This document shows positions 7,228-15,396 of a stretch of 34,892 nucleotides of DNA, in pieces. A model generated the notes under the pieces. It saw only the letters and a program-made list of their open reading frames with translations, did not search any database and was not told where the DNA came from. The stretch comes from Agrobacterium fabrum. Lineage in GTDB: Bacteria; Pseudomonadota; Alphaproteobacteria; Rhizobiales; Rhizobiaceae. The stretch's first letter is position 1. Each line of letters starts with the position of its first letter. The stretch covers positions 1 to 34,892 of the forward strand of contig QFOL01000011.1 in NCBI GenBank assembly GCA_003241215.1, given 5' to 3'. The position numbers and the translations under genes were made by a program.

Positions 7228-8419
7228 AGCTGCCGAACAGCAGGGAAGGCAGGGCCTTCAGCCCGCGGCCCGGCTCGATGCCTTCGCGCATGACCATGCT
7301 TCTAAGCGTGCCGATGCCGGAGAGTACATGCAGGCCCGCCGCGCGCGCCATCTGCACCGGCAGGAGGTCGGAAAGCAGAGAGCGGTTCAGGAGATCGACG
7401 CTCAGCGTGCGGCTGTAGACATCCGCCCGCCGCCTGCGGTCGAAACTGCTGCCGGCATCGGCGGCAATCGGCCGATCGGAGACGGCGCTCAGCAATTCCG
7501 TCAGGGCGATAATGTCGCGCAGGCTGAGGTTCAGCCCCTGCGCGCCGATGGGCGGAAAACCATGCGCGGCCTCGCCGATCAGGGCGACGCGGCCCTTGCC
7601 GAAGCGATGCGCCGTCATGGAAGAGAGCGGCCATGCCTGCACGCTGTCTTCGACGGTGACTGCTCCGAGCATGGATTGCATGCGCTCTTCGACCTGGAGG
7701 CTAAGCGCTTCCAGCGGCAGCACCGTCAATTCCTCCGCCTGTTGCGGGGTGACGACCCAGACGAGGCTGGAGCGGTTTGCGGGCAGGGGAACCTGCGTGA
7801 AAGGGCCGGTGGGGGTGTGGAATTCCGTCGAGACATTGCCATGTGACCGGCTATGGCCGAAGTTCAAGACAATGGCCGTCTGCGGATAAGACCAGGATTT
7901 GACACCGATGCCGGCGGCATCCCGCACCATCGATTTGCGGCCATCCGCACCGATGAGGAAATCGGCGGAGAGCGTCTCGCCGTCCGCAAGCGTCACCGTC
8001 ACGCGGTCGTTGCCGATGTCGATCGTCTCGGCGGAGGTGTCGAGGCGGGTAATATTGTGTTCCTGCCCGACCGCTTCGCTCAGAACGCCGAGCAAAGCCT
8101 CGTTGGGGATGTTCCAGCCAAAGGCGTCGAGCCCGATTTCGGAGGAGCGGAACTGCACGGTGGGCGCACGCAGCAGGCGGTCGGTGCCGTCGATGATCTG
8201 CATGGTGGAAAGGCGTGCGGCCGAAGGCGCGATGCGCGACCACAGGCCGAGACGGTCCATGAAGCGGATCGACTGGTCCATCAGCGCCGTGGTGCGCTGG
8301 TCCTTCCTGTCGCTGGAAGGTGCGACGAGCGCCACGTGGCGGCCCGCCCGCGCCAGCGCGATGGCCGCGATCTGGCCCGCAAGTCCCGCACCTGTTATGG
8401 CGATATCGAAGTGTCTCAT
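7211..8419 (-). CDS. UbiH/COQ6-family FAD-dependent monooxygenase
   Basis: A 402-residue flavoprotein hydroxylase of the PHBH class. Its motifs are in order: GAGLAG (residues 10-15) binding the FAD ADP moiety, LIGADGRKSMVRDAAG (DG motif, about 155-168) and RVALIGEAAHGFPPIGAQG (about 275-295). The last usually reads GDAAH; here the Asp is Glu. The family hydroxylates the aromatic ring in ubiquinone synthesis; alphaproteobacteria use several paralogues (UbiL, UbiM, UbiH-like), and I cannot tell which carbon this one targets. It starts 210 bp from the divergent pcs gene. A weak AGGA lies two bases before the ATG. Confidence 0.85.
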   Translation of the reverse strand: MRHFDIAITGAGLAGQIAAIALARAGRHVALVAPSSDRKDQRTTALMDQSIRFMDRLGLWSRIAPSAARLSTMQIIDGTDRLLRAPTVQFRSSEIGLDAFGWNIPNEALLGVLSEAVGQEHNITRLDTSAETIDIGNDRVTVTLADGETLSADFLIGADGRKSMVRDAAGIGVKSWSYPQTAIVLNFGHSRSHGNVSTEFHTPTGPFTQVPLPANRSSLVWVVTPQQAEELTVLPLEALSLQVEERMQSMLGAVTVEDSVQAWPLSSMTAHRFGKGRVALIGEAAHGFPPIGAQGLNLSLRDIIALTELLSAVSDRPIAADAGSSFDRRRRADVYSRTLSVDLLNRSLLSDLLPVQMARAAGLHVLSGIGTLRSMVMREGIEPGRGLKALPSLLFGSFKKAG

Positions 8420-8629
8420 GGTCCTGATCCGTTGTTATCTGCAAGACATCATAAAGGCTTTGCGCGGGTAAATCCACTTCGGCTGCGGAACATCCGGTTG
8501 TGAAGATTCGTTGGTTGCCCTGCCATATTAGTCCTAGGATAAGCGGATTGGGCCGGTTGCAAAGCGTGGTGAATGGCCGCATACCGGAATAAACAGGGCG
8601 GATGAAAAAACGGGGCGCAGACGCTGACC

Positions 8630-9355
8630 ATGAAAGTTTTCAACTACAAGCGTGTTCCCTACGCGGAAATCCGCGCCTTTTCCGTTCATATTCTGACGGC
8701 GTCGGGGTCGTTCCTGGCTTTTCTCGGGGTCGTCGCCGCTTCCGAACACCGCTTTGTCGACATGTTCTGGTGGCTGGGACTTGCGCTTCTGGTGGATGGC
8801 ATAGACGGTCCCATCGCCCGCAAGGTCCGGGTGAAGGAAGTTCTGCCCAACTGGTCCGGCGATACGCTCGACAACATCATCGACTACGTGACCTACGTGC
8901 TCCTGCCCGCCTTTGCACTGTACCAGAGCGGCATGATCGGTGAACCATGGTCCTTCGTCGCCGCCGGCATGATCGTGGTGTCCAGCGCCATCTATTATGC
9001 CGATATGGGCATGAAGACGGATGAATATTTCTTCTCGGGCTTTCCCGTCGTGTGGAACATGGTGATCTTTACCCTGTTCGTGATGGATGCAAGCGCGACC
9101 ACGGCCATGATCGTGGTGACGGTTTCGGTGTTCCTGACATTTCTGCCGATCAATTTCCTGCATCCGGTGCGGGTGAAGCGGCTGCGGCCGCTCAATCTCT
9201 TTGTGGTGTTCATCTGGTGCGCGCTTGGCGGCTACGCGCTGCTGATGCATTTCCAGACGCCGACATGGGCGGTGGTCGGCTTCGTGGCGAGTGGCATCTA
9301 CCTTTATTGCATTGGCGGAATTCTGCAGTTTTTCCCGTCACTCGGCGCGAAATGA
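8630..9355 (+). CDS. pcs: Phosphatidylcholine synthase
   Basis: Pcs condenses CDP-diacylglycerol with choline to give phosphatidylcholine and CMP in the inner membrane, a one-step route typical of host-associated alphaproteobacteria. The 241-residue protein has about eight hydrophobic segments and the modified CDP-alcohol phosphotransferase motif DG-x2-AR-x12-G-x3-D-x3-D, complete at residues 59-85 (Asp59, Gly60, Ala63, Arg64, Gly77, Asp81, Asp85). Twelve residues between AR and G, where most CDP-alcohol enzymes have eight, separates Pcs from PgsA or PssA. There is no strong Shine-Dalgarno; the ATG is chosen by homology to the family N-terminus. The gene stands alone and is divergent from the monooxygenase gene. 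Confidence 0.95.
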   Translation: MKVFNYKRVPYAEIRAFSVHILTASGSFLAFLGVVAASEHRFVDMFWWLGLALLVDGIDGPIARKVRVKEVLPNWSGDTLDNIIDYVTYVLLPAFALYQSGMIGEPWSFVAAGMIVVSSAIYYADMGMKTDEYFFSGFPVVWNMVIFTLFVMDASATTAMIVVTVSVFLTFLPINFLHPVRVKRLRPLNLFVVFIWCALGGYALLMHFQTPTWAVVGFVASGIYLYCIGGILQFFPSLGAK

Positions 9356-9554
9356 TGAAAAGATAAAGCTGTTTATTGTTTGTGCAAATTGCATTTAAGC
9401 AGCGTCTTTTTCAGTTGTGCGCAGCAGCAAAACAGTTATCAATACATCATGATGGCGCAGCATTGCATACGACTTGCGGCGCGATTGGGAACAATTACCA
9501 CGGCTGTTGAAACGCCTCGCAGAAGGTACGGATGGCCGGTGAGAGAGGGAACTC
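9356..9554 (+). promoter_or_regulatory. Leader/promoter region of the BMP-type ABC operon
   Basis: About 200 bp without a gene. TGCAA-A-TTGCA (9383-9393) is a perfect short palindrome. Downstream, TTGTGC and TATCAA sit 16 bp apart (about 9415-9442) and could be a weak promoter. Neither site is certain. Confidence 0.3.
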
Positions 9555-11126
9555 GTGACTGGAACTTTGGCGCCGGAGGCCATGCCTCTCCTGTCGGTTC
9601 GCAAGCTGACCAAGCTGTTCGGCAATTTCGCCGCCTGCAACGGCATCGATCTCGATATTGCGCCGGGCGAAATCCATGCGCTTCTGGGGGAAAACGGCGC
9701 GGGCAAATCCACGCTCGTCAAGATGCTGTTCGGTGTCCTTTCGCCGACCGAGGGTGATATCGTCTGGCAGGGCCGGCCGGTTTCCGTCGGTTCGCCAAGC
9801 GAGGCCCGAAGCCTCGGCATCGGCATGGTCTTCCAGCATTTTTCCCTGTTCGAGGCGCTGACGGTCGCCGAAAACATAGCCCTCTCGCTCGATCCGAAAA
9901 TTTCGCTGAAGGAAATCGCCAGGGAGGCGGAAACGCTGTCGCGCGCCTATGGCCTGCCGCTCGATCCTTATGCGCATGTGGCCGATCTTTCTGTTGGCGA
10001 GCGCCAGCGGATCGAGATTGTCCGCGCCCTGCTGCAGAACCCGCGTCTCATCATTCTCGACGAGCCGACCTCGGTTTTGACGCCGCAGGAGGCCGATAAG
10101 CTGTTCGAGACGCTGGAAAAGCTGAAGGCCGAAGGCCGTTCCGTGCTTTATATCAGCCATCGTCTTGAAGAGGTGCAGCGCATCTGCGATCGCGCCACCG
10201 TCCTGCGCCACGGCAAGGTGACGGGCGCCTGCGATCCGCGCAAGGAAACGCCCGCATCTCTGGCGCGCATGATGGTCGGCAGCGATGTCGCAAGCGTTTC
10301 GCGGGCAACGGGCGAAGTGCTCGGCGCGCCGCAGATTGAGGTCATGGGGCTTTCGGTTGCGCCGCGCACGCCATTTGCGGTAGCGCTGAAATCGATTTCG
10401 ATGAACGTACGCGCCGGCGAGGTACTGGCGATTGCCGGTGTGGCCGGCAACGGGCAGGGCGAGCTGTTCGATGCGCTCTCAGGCGAATATCCCGTTTATA
10501 ATAACGACGCCATCCATCTGCGCGGCAAGCCGGTCGGCCGTATCGGCATCAATGGCCGGCGGCTGATGGGTGCAGGTTTCGTTCCCGAGGAGCGCCACGG
10601 CCACGCTGCCGTTCCCGGCATGAGCCTTTCCGACAATCTGCTCCTGGCGCGGGCGCGTTCCGACCGCAAGGCGTTTCTGACCGGCGGTTTCCTGCGCATC
10701 GTCAGGGGGTCGGCCATCAGGGCGGCGGCGCGGCGCATTTCGGAAACCATGGATGTGCGCAAGAGCGGGGCTGATCCTTTGGCGGGATCGCTGTCCGGCG
10801 GCAACCTGCAGAAATTTATCGTCGGGCGCGAGCTCGACCGCCAGCCGGCCGTGCTTGTTGTCAACCAGCCGACCTGGGGCGTGGATGCCGGTGCGGCAAG
10901 CCGCATCCGCCAGGCGCTTGTCGATCTTGCCAAGGCTGGCTCGGCCGTTATCGTCATCAGCCAGGATCTCGATGAAATCTTCGAGGTCGCCACCAATATC
11001 GCTGTCATTTCCGATGGTAAGCTTTCCGAGGCCCATCCGGTGGAGGAGATGACGCTGGAAAAGATCGGCCTTTTGATGGGCGGCATTCACACGTCACATT
11101 CGGGAGCCGCCCAGCATGCGCATTGA
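9555..11126 (+). CDS. ABC transporter ATP-binding protein, double-domain (BMP/nucleoside type)
   Basis: A 523-residue protein with two fused ABC domains, like RbsA or YufO/NupA. The first domain is canonical: GENGAGKST at residues 45-53, LSVGERQRIE signature, ILDEPTSVLTP Walker B. The second is degenerate: the P-loop region reads AGVAGNGQGE, the signature is LSGGNLQKF, and Walker B is VLVVNQPTWG, with Asn-Gln for Asp-Glu, so it probably lacks normal hydrolysis, as in many simple-sugar/nucleoside importers. GTG 9555 is preceded by AGGGA at five bases; ATG 9582 is the alternative. First gene of a four-gene operon; its end overlaps the permease start by 11 bp. Confidence 0.92.
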   Translation: MTGTLAPEAMPLLSVRKLTKLFGNFAACNGIDLDIAPGEIHALLGENGAGKSTLVKMLFGVLSPTEGDIVWQGRPVSVGSPSEARSLGIGMVFQHFSLFEALTVAENIALSLDPKISLKEIAREAETLSRAYGLPLDPYAHVADLSVGERQRIEIVRALLQNPRLIILDEPTSVLTPQEADKLFETLEKLKAEGRSVLYISHRLEEVQRICDRATVLRHGKVTGACDPRKETPASLARMMVGSDVASVSRATGEVLGAPQIEVMGLSVAPRTPFAVALKSISMNVRAGEVLAIAGVAGNGQGELFDALSGEYPVYNNDAIHLRGKPVGRIGINGRRLMGAGFVPEERHGHAAVPGMSLSDNLLLARARSDRKAFLTGGFLRIVRGSAIRAAARRISETMDVRKSGADPLAGSLSGGNLQKFIVGRELDRQPAVLVVNQPTWGVDAGAASRIRQALVDLAKAGSAVIVISQDLDEIFEVATNIAVISDGKLSEAHPVEEMTLEKIGLLMGGIHTSHSGAAQHAH

Positions 11127-12207
11127 GCTTGAAAAACGCGCAGGGGTCTCCCGGCTTTTCACCCTGCTGTCGCCGCTTCTGGCGCTGGTGCTGACGCTGC
11201 TGGTCGGCGCCGTCATGTTCGCCATGCTCGGCAAGAACCCGGCCCATGCGCTTTACGCCTTTTTTGTCGAGCCGCTGCTGGAGGTCTGGTCGCTGCATGA
11301 ACTGGCGATCAAGGCCGCACCGCTGATCCTGATCGGCGTCGGCCTGTCGATCTGTTATCGCTCCAATAACTGGAATATCGGCGCGGAAGGGCAATTCACC
11401 ATCGGCGCGATCACCGGTTCCATCCTGCCGGTTCTTTATCCCGACTGGCATTCGCCGCTCATCCTGCCGCTGATGATGGTGATGGGCGCTGTCGGCGGCG
11501 CGCTCTATGCCGGTATTCCGGCGCTGTTGAAGACGAAGTTCAACACCAATGAAATCCTCGTCAGTCTGATGCTGGTTTATGTCGCGCAGCTTTTCCTCGA
11601 CTGGCTGACGCGCGGCATCTGGCGAGATCCGGGCGGTTACAACTTCCCGCAGACCAAGCCTTTCAACGATAGCGCCGTGCTGCCGGAAATGCTCGCGTCC
11701 GGCCGGGCGCATTGGGGTTTCGTGTTCGCCATCGTCGCAGCCATCGCGCTGTGGTTCATGATGCGCTACATGCTCAAGGGCTTCGAGGTCACCGTGCTCG
11801 GCCAATCGGCGCGGGCAGGGCGCTTCGCCGGTTTCTCCTCCAGCCGCATGGTGTGGTTTTCACTGTTGCTTTCCGGCGCGCTGGCCGGGCTTGCGGGCAT
11901 TTCGGAGGCTTCCGGTTCCATCGGCCATCTGCAGCCCAGCATTTCGCCGGGTTACGGCTTTACCGCCATCATCGTCGCTTTTCTCGGCCGTCTCAATCCG
12001 CTCGGCATCATTCTGTCAGGGCTGGTGCTGGCGCTGACCTATCTCGGCGGCGAGGCGGCGCAGCTTTCGATTGGTGTGTCGGACAAGGTGACACGCGTGT
12101 TTCAGGGGTTGATGCTGTTCTTCGTATTGTCCTGCGATACGCTGATCTTTTACCGCATCAGGGTCGTCTTCACCGGCAAGGCGCATAACAAGCAGGGAGC
12201 GGCATGA
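11116..12207 (+). CDS. ABC transporter permease 1 (BMP/nucleoside type)
   Basis: A 363-residue inner-membrane permease of the BPD_transp_2 family (LivH/YufP-like). About nine or ten helices are visible, with conserved SICYRSNNWNIGAEGQ and a late SPGYGFTAIIVAFLGRLNPLG segment typical of this branch. It should form the channel with the second permease below. Its start lies inside the ATPase gene (11 bp overlap), and its stop overlaps the next start by ATGA, so translation is likely coupled across the operon. Confidence 0.92.
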   Translation: MRIELEKRAGVSRLFTLLSPLLALVLTLLVGAVMFAMLGKNPAHALYAFFVEPLLEVWSLHELAIKAAPLILIGVGLSICYRSNNWNIGAEGQFTIGAITGSILPVLYPDWHSPLILPLMMVMGAVGGALYAGIPALLKTKFNTNEILVSLMLVYVAQLFLDWLTRGIWRDPGGYNFPQTKPFNDSAVLPEMLASGRAHWGFVFAIVAAIALWFMMRYMLKGFEVTVLGQSARAGRFAGFSSSRMVWFSLLLSGALAGLAGISEASGSIGHLQPSISPGYGFTAIIVAFLGRLNPLGIILSGLVLALTYLGGEAAQLSIGVSDKVTRVFQGLMLFFVLSCDTLIFYRIRVVFTGKAHNKQGAA

Positions 12208-13127
12208 TGGATATGCTTCAGGCCATCCTCCTCACCGTCATCACCGCCGCCACGCCGCTTGTCATCGCCGCTTCTGGCGAGCTTGTGGCGGAGCGTTCGG
12301 GCGTCCTCAATCTCGGCGTCGAGGGCATGATGATCATGGGCGCGGTCTGCGCCTTCGCCGCCGCGCATATGACGGGTTCTCCCTATCTCGGCATTCTGGC
12401 CGGCATTGCTTCCGGCGCAGTATTTTCGCTGCTGTTCGGTTTCCTGACGCTGACGCTCGTCACCAACCAGGTGGCGACGGGTCTTGCGCTTACCATTCTC
12501 GGCCTCGGCGTCTCCGGCATGCTGGGGGAAAGTTTCGTCGGCCTGCCGGGCATCAAACTGCAACCCATCGTCTTTCCGCTGCTGTCGGACATCCCCTTCA
12601 TCGGGCCGCTGCTGTTCCGGCAGGACCTGATCTTCTACATGTCCATCGCGCTGGTCTTCGGCATCAGCTGGTTCTTGTTCAAAAGCCGCACGGGCCTGAA
12701 AATCCGCGCCATCGGCGATAATCACGCCTCAGCCCATGCGCTTGGCATCAATGTCATTCGCACGCGGTATCTGGCGGTCATGTTCGGCGGCGCCTGCGCC
12801 GGTCTTGCGGGTGCGCAGCTGTCGCTGGTCTATACGCCGCAATGGGTGGAGAACATGTCGGCCGGGCGCGGCTGGATTGCGCTGGCGCTCGTCGTCTTCG
12901 CCTCATGGCGTCCATGGCGGCTTTTGGCCGGCGGTTATCTGTTCGGCGCCGTGACCATCGGGCAGTTGCATGCGCAGGCATTCGGTATCGGCGTGCCGTC
13001 GCAGCTGCTTTCGGCGCTACCTTACCTTGCAACTATTGTCGTGCTGGTCATCATCTCGCATAATCGCCGCACGACCTTGATCAATACACCGGCATCGCTG
13101 GGTAAATCCTTCGTGCCGGACAGGTGA
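12204..13127 (+). CDS. ABC transporter permease 2 (BMP/nucleoside type)
   Basis: A 307-residue permease of the same family as the preceding one (YufQ-like), with about eight helices. LAERSGVLNLGVEGMM-like sequence is present near the N-terminus, characteristic of this branch, and DNHASAHALGINV lies in the cytoplasmic loop that contacts the ATPase. The start shares ATGA with the end of permease 1. The binding-protein start lies 35 bp after its stop, preceded by its own ribosome site. Confidence 0.92.
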   Translation: MMDMLQAILLTVITAATPLVIAASGELVAERSGVLNLGVEGMMIMGAVCAFAAAHMTGSPYLGILAGIASGAVFSLLFGFLTLTLVTNQVATGLALTILGLGVSGMLGESFVGLPGIKLQPIVFPLLSDIPFIGPLLFRQDLIFYMSIALVFGISWFLFKSRTGLKIRAIGDNHASAHALGINVIRTRYLAVMFGGACAGLAGAQLSLVYTPQWVENMSAGRGWIALALVVFASWRPWRLLAGGYLFGAVTIGQLHAQAFGIGVPSQLLSALPYLATIVVLVIISHNRRTTLINTPASLGKSFVPDR

Positions 13128-13162
13128 AGAAGTCTCAAGTCTCCAAACCAACAGGGGTAAAA

Positions 13163-14236
13163 ATGAAAAAACTGGTCATCGCACTTGCCGCCTCCGTCGC
13201 GGCGCTCGGCGGCGTCGTTTCCTCGGCGGAAGCCGCCGACGCCAAGAAGGTCTGCTTCATCTATGTCGGTTCAAAGACCGACGGCGGCTGGACGCAGGCG
13301 CATGATATCGGCCGCCAGGAACTGCAGGCGCATTTCGGCGACAAGATCGAAACGCCGTTCCTCGAAAGCGTGCCGGAAGGCCCGGATGCCGAACGCGCCA
13401 TCGAGCGCATGGCTCGCTCGGGCTGTGAGCTGGTGTTCACCACCTCCTTCGGCTTCATGGATGCGACCGTGAAGGTCGCCCAGAAGTTCCCCAAGGTGAA
13501 GTTCGAGCACGCCACCGGCTTCAAGACCGCTGAAAACGTCGCGACCTATAATTCGCGCTTCTATGAAGGCCGTTATATTCAGGGCCAGATTGCCGCGAAG
13601 ATGTCGCAGAAGGGTCTTGCCGGTTACATCGCTTCCTTCCCGATCCCGGAAGTGGTGATGGGCATCGACGCCTTCGTTCTCGGCGCGCAGTCGGTCAATC
13701 CGGACTTCAAGGTCAAGGTCGTCTGGGCCAATACCTGGTTCGACCCCGGCAAGGAAGCCGATGCCGCCAAGGCGCTGATCGACCAGGGCGTCGATATCCT
13801 GACGCAGCACACCGACACCACCGCGCCGATGCAGGTTGCAGCTGAGCGCGGCATCAAGGCCTTCGGTCAGGCCTCCGACATGATCGCCGCCGGCCCGCAG
13901 ACGCAGCTGACCGCCATCAAGGACACCTGGGGCGCCTATTACATCAAGCGCACACAGGCTCTTCTCGATGGCACCTGGAAGTCCGAATCCGTCTGGGACG
14001 GCCTGAAGGACGGCATCCTGACCATGGCGCCCTACACCAACATGCCTGACGACGTGAAGAAGATGGCCGAGGACACCGAAGCCAAGATCAAGTCGGGCGA
14101 GCTGCACCCCTTCACCGGCCCGGTGAAGAAGCAGGACGGTTCGGAATGGCTGAAGGCTGGCGAGAAGGCGGAAGACAAGGTTCTGCTCGGCCTCAACTTC
14201 TATGTTGCCGGCGTGGACGATAAGCTGCCGCAATAA
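13163..14236 (+). CDS. BMP-family periplasmic substrate-binding protein
   Basis: A 357-residue exported protein that should deliver ligand to the permeases above. The signal peptide is MKKLVIALAASVAALGG followed by VVSSAEA, with likely cleavage after AEA; there is no lipobox, so the protein is soluble, unlike the lipoprotein PnrA/BmpA of spirochaetes. The mature part begins KKVCFIYVGSKTDGGWTQ, the BMP-family opening. Relatives bind purine nucleosides, riboflavin or related compounds; the ligand here is not settled by sequence. A GTG frame reaches back to 13124 inside permease 2, but ATG 13163 has AGGGG five bases upstream and gives a clean signal peptide. Confidence 0.92.
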   Translation: MKKLVIALAASVAALGGVVSSAEAADAKKVCFIYVGSKTDGGWTQAHDIGRQELQAHFGDKIETPFLESVPEGPDAERAIERMARSGCELVFTTSFGFMDATVKVAQKFPKVKFEHATGFKTAENVATYNSRFYEGRYIQGQIAAKMSQKGLAGYIASFPIPEVVMGIDAFVLGAQSVNPDFKVKVVWANTWFDPGKEADAAKALIDQGVDILTQHTDTTAPMQVAAERGIKAFGQASDMIAAGPQTQLTAIKDTWGAYYIKRTQALLDGTWKSESVWDGLKDGILTMAPYTNMPDDVKKMAEDTEAKIKSGELHPFTGPVKKQDGSEWLKAGEKAEDKVLLGLNFYVAGVDDKLPQ

Positions 14237-14258
14237 TGCGGATTATTTACCGTTACTG

Positions 14259-14300
14259 AAGCAAGGCCGCACATGTGTCATGTGCGGCCTTGCTTATTTT
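14259..14300 (+). terminator. Strong intrinsic terminator of the ABC operon
   Basis: Perfect 17-bp stem, 14259-14275 with 14279-14295, a three-base loop TGT, and then ATTTT. The stem ends in AAG/CTT and is GC-rich in the middle. It starts 22 bases after the binding-protein stop and insulates the operon from the regulator gene downstream. Confidence 0.9.
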
Positions 14301-14338
14301 CATGCGTTTTACTGCATGGATGAAGTTTGCCTTTGCTT

Positions 14339-14368
14339 TTCACGCAACTTGATGTTTTTCACTATAAT
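14339..14368 (+). promoter_or_regulatory. Promoter of the FCD/GntR regulator gene
   Basis: A consensus TATAAT (14363-14368) is preceded 18 bp upstream by TTCACG (14339-14344), which matches four of six bases of the -35 consensus. Transcription would start near 14375, inside the inverted repeat at 14371-14389. Confidence 0.55.
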
Positions 14369-14370
14369 GT

Positions 14371-14389
14371 GACGTGAGATACACACGTC
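14371..14389. promoter_or_regulatory. Inverted repeat, candidate operator of the FCD regulator
   Basis: GACGTG (14371-14376) and CACGTC (14384-14389) form a perfect inverted repeat with a 7-bp centre, two bases after the -10 box. A dimeric GntR-type repressor bound here would block initiation. Autoregulation is inferred from position. Confidence 0.45.
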
Positions 14390-14437
14390 TGGCGCGATTT
14401 TTTCCGAAGTCGCCAACCGAACGGAAGGACATGGCAC

Positions 14438-15187
14438 TTGCAGCGCGGAATGCTCGATGCGGCGATCGGTTTTCGAAAGCTGCGGACAAATCATGCACAG
14501 GTCGTTCACAAGCTCGGTCTCGATATCGTCTCCGGCACTTTCAGGACGGGTGACATCCTGCCCGGTGATGCCGAGCTGATGGAGCGTCTGAAAGTATCCC
14601 GCACCGTGCTGCGCGAAGCGATGAAGACGCTGACGGCCAAGGGCATGATTTCCCCCAAGGCGCGTATCGGCACCCGGGTGACGGAGCGCGAAAGCTGGAA
14701 CATGTTCGACAGCGAGGTGCTGCTCTGGCATTTCGAGGCGGGTGTCAGCGATGAATTCCTGCTGCATCTTTACGATATCCGTCAGGCTTTCGAGCCCTAT
14801 GGCGCGGGGCTTGCCGCCATCAGGGCAAAGGATACCGATATCGCAAAGCTTGCGGCTTACGCCAATGAGATGGGCAATACCGCCTATTCCAAGGAAAAGC
14901 GGGCGCTGGCGGACATGAATTTCCATGTCCTCATCACCGAAATGTCCGGCAACCCGTTCATGCGCACCGTCGGTGCACTGATAAAGGCGGCGCTGGCGGG
15001 CATTTTCCGGATGAGTAATCCGGAAGCCGATCCCAATGAGATTTCCGACGTCTCCGCCTCGCATCTGCGGCTGGTCGAGGCGTTCCGCCTGCACGACGAG
15101 GCCGGTGCCCGCCGCGAGATGGAAAGGCTGATTGAAAACGGCCGCCAGCAGATATTGCAATTCACCGCCCGCAATCCCCGCAAATAG
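14438..15187 (+). CDS. FadR-subfamily (FCD) GntR transcriptional regulator
   Basis: A 249-residue regulator. Residues about 20-85 form the GntR winged helix (GDILPGDAELMERLKVSRTV, LREAMKTLTAKGMI, then wing residues), and the rest is an all-helical FCD ligand domain with DMNFHVLI and later His residues that could coordinate a metal. FCD regulators usually respond to sugar acids or other organic acids. The best ribosome site, GGAAGG, lies ten bases before TTG 14438; ATG 14450 is an alternative with a poorer site. An out-of-frame ATG at 14431 is not the start. It follows the ABC operon terminator, so it is a separate unit; whether it controls that operon is unknown. Confidence 0.85.
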   Translation: MQRGMLDAAIGFRKLRTNHAQVVHKLGLDIVSGTFRTGDILPGDAELMERLKVSRTVLREAMKTLTAKGMISPKARIGTRVTERESWNMFDSEVLLWHFEAGVSDEFLLHLYDIRQAFEPYGAGLAAIRAKDTDIAKLAAYANEMGNTAYSKEKRALADMNFHVLITEMSGNPFMRTVGALIKAALAGIFRMSNPEADPNEISDVSASHLRLVEAFRLHDEAGARREMERLIENGRQQILQFTARNPRK

Positions 15188-15396
15188 GTCACACCATCCT
15201 CCCGCCGATCACGTTAGATGAAAATCGGTGCGGAAATTTGGTGCGGTTTTGCATGGTTTCTTAAGCGGGCCGCCGTTATAGCAATGCCGGAACAGAGTTA
15301 CCGATGCGCCTTTCCGCTTCGCCGGGTGGCGTGAAGTCAAACATATGCCATTGTCCCATCCGCCCCCGCGGCGGCTGGCAGGGTGTCGGAGGTCTT

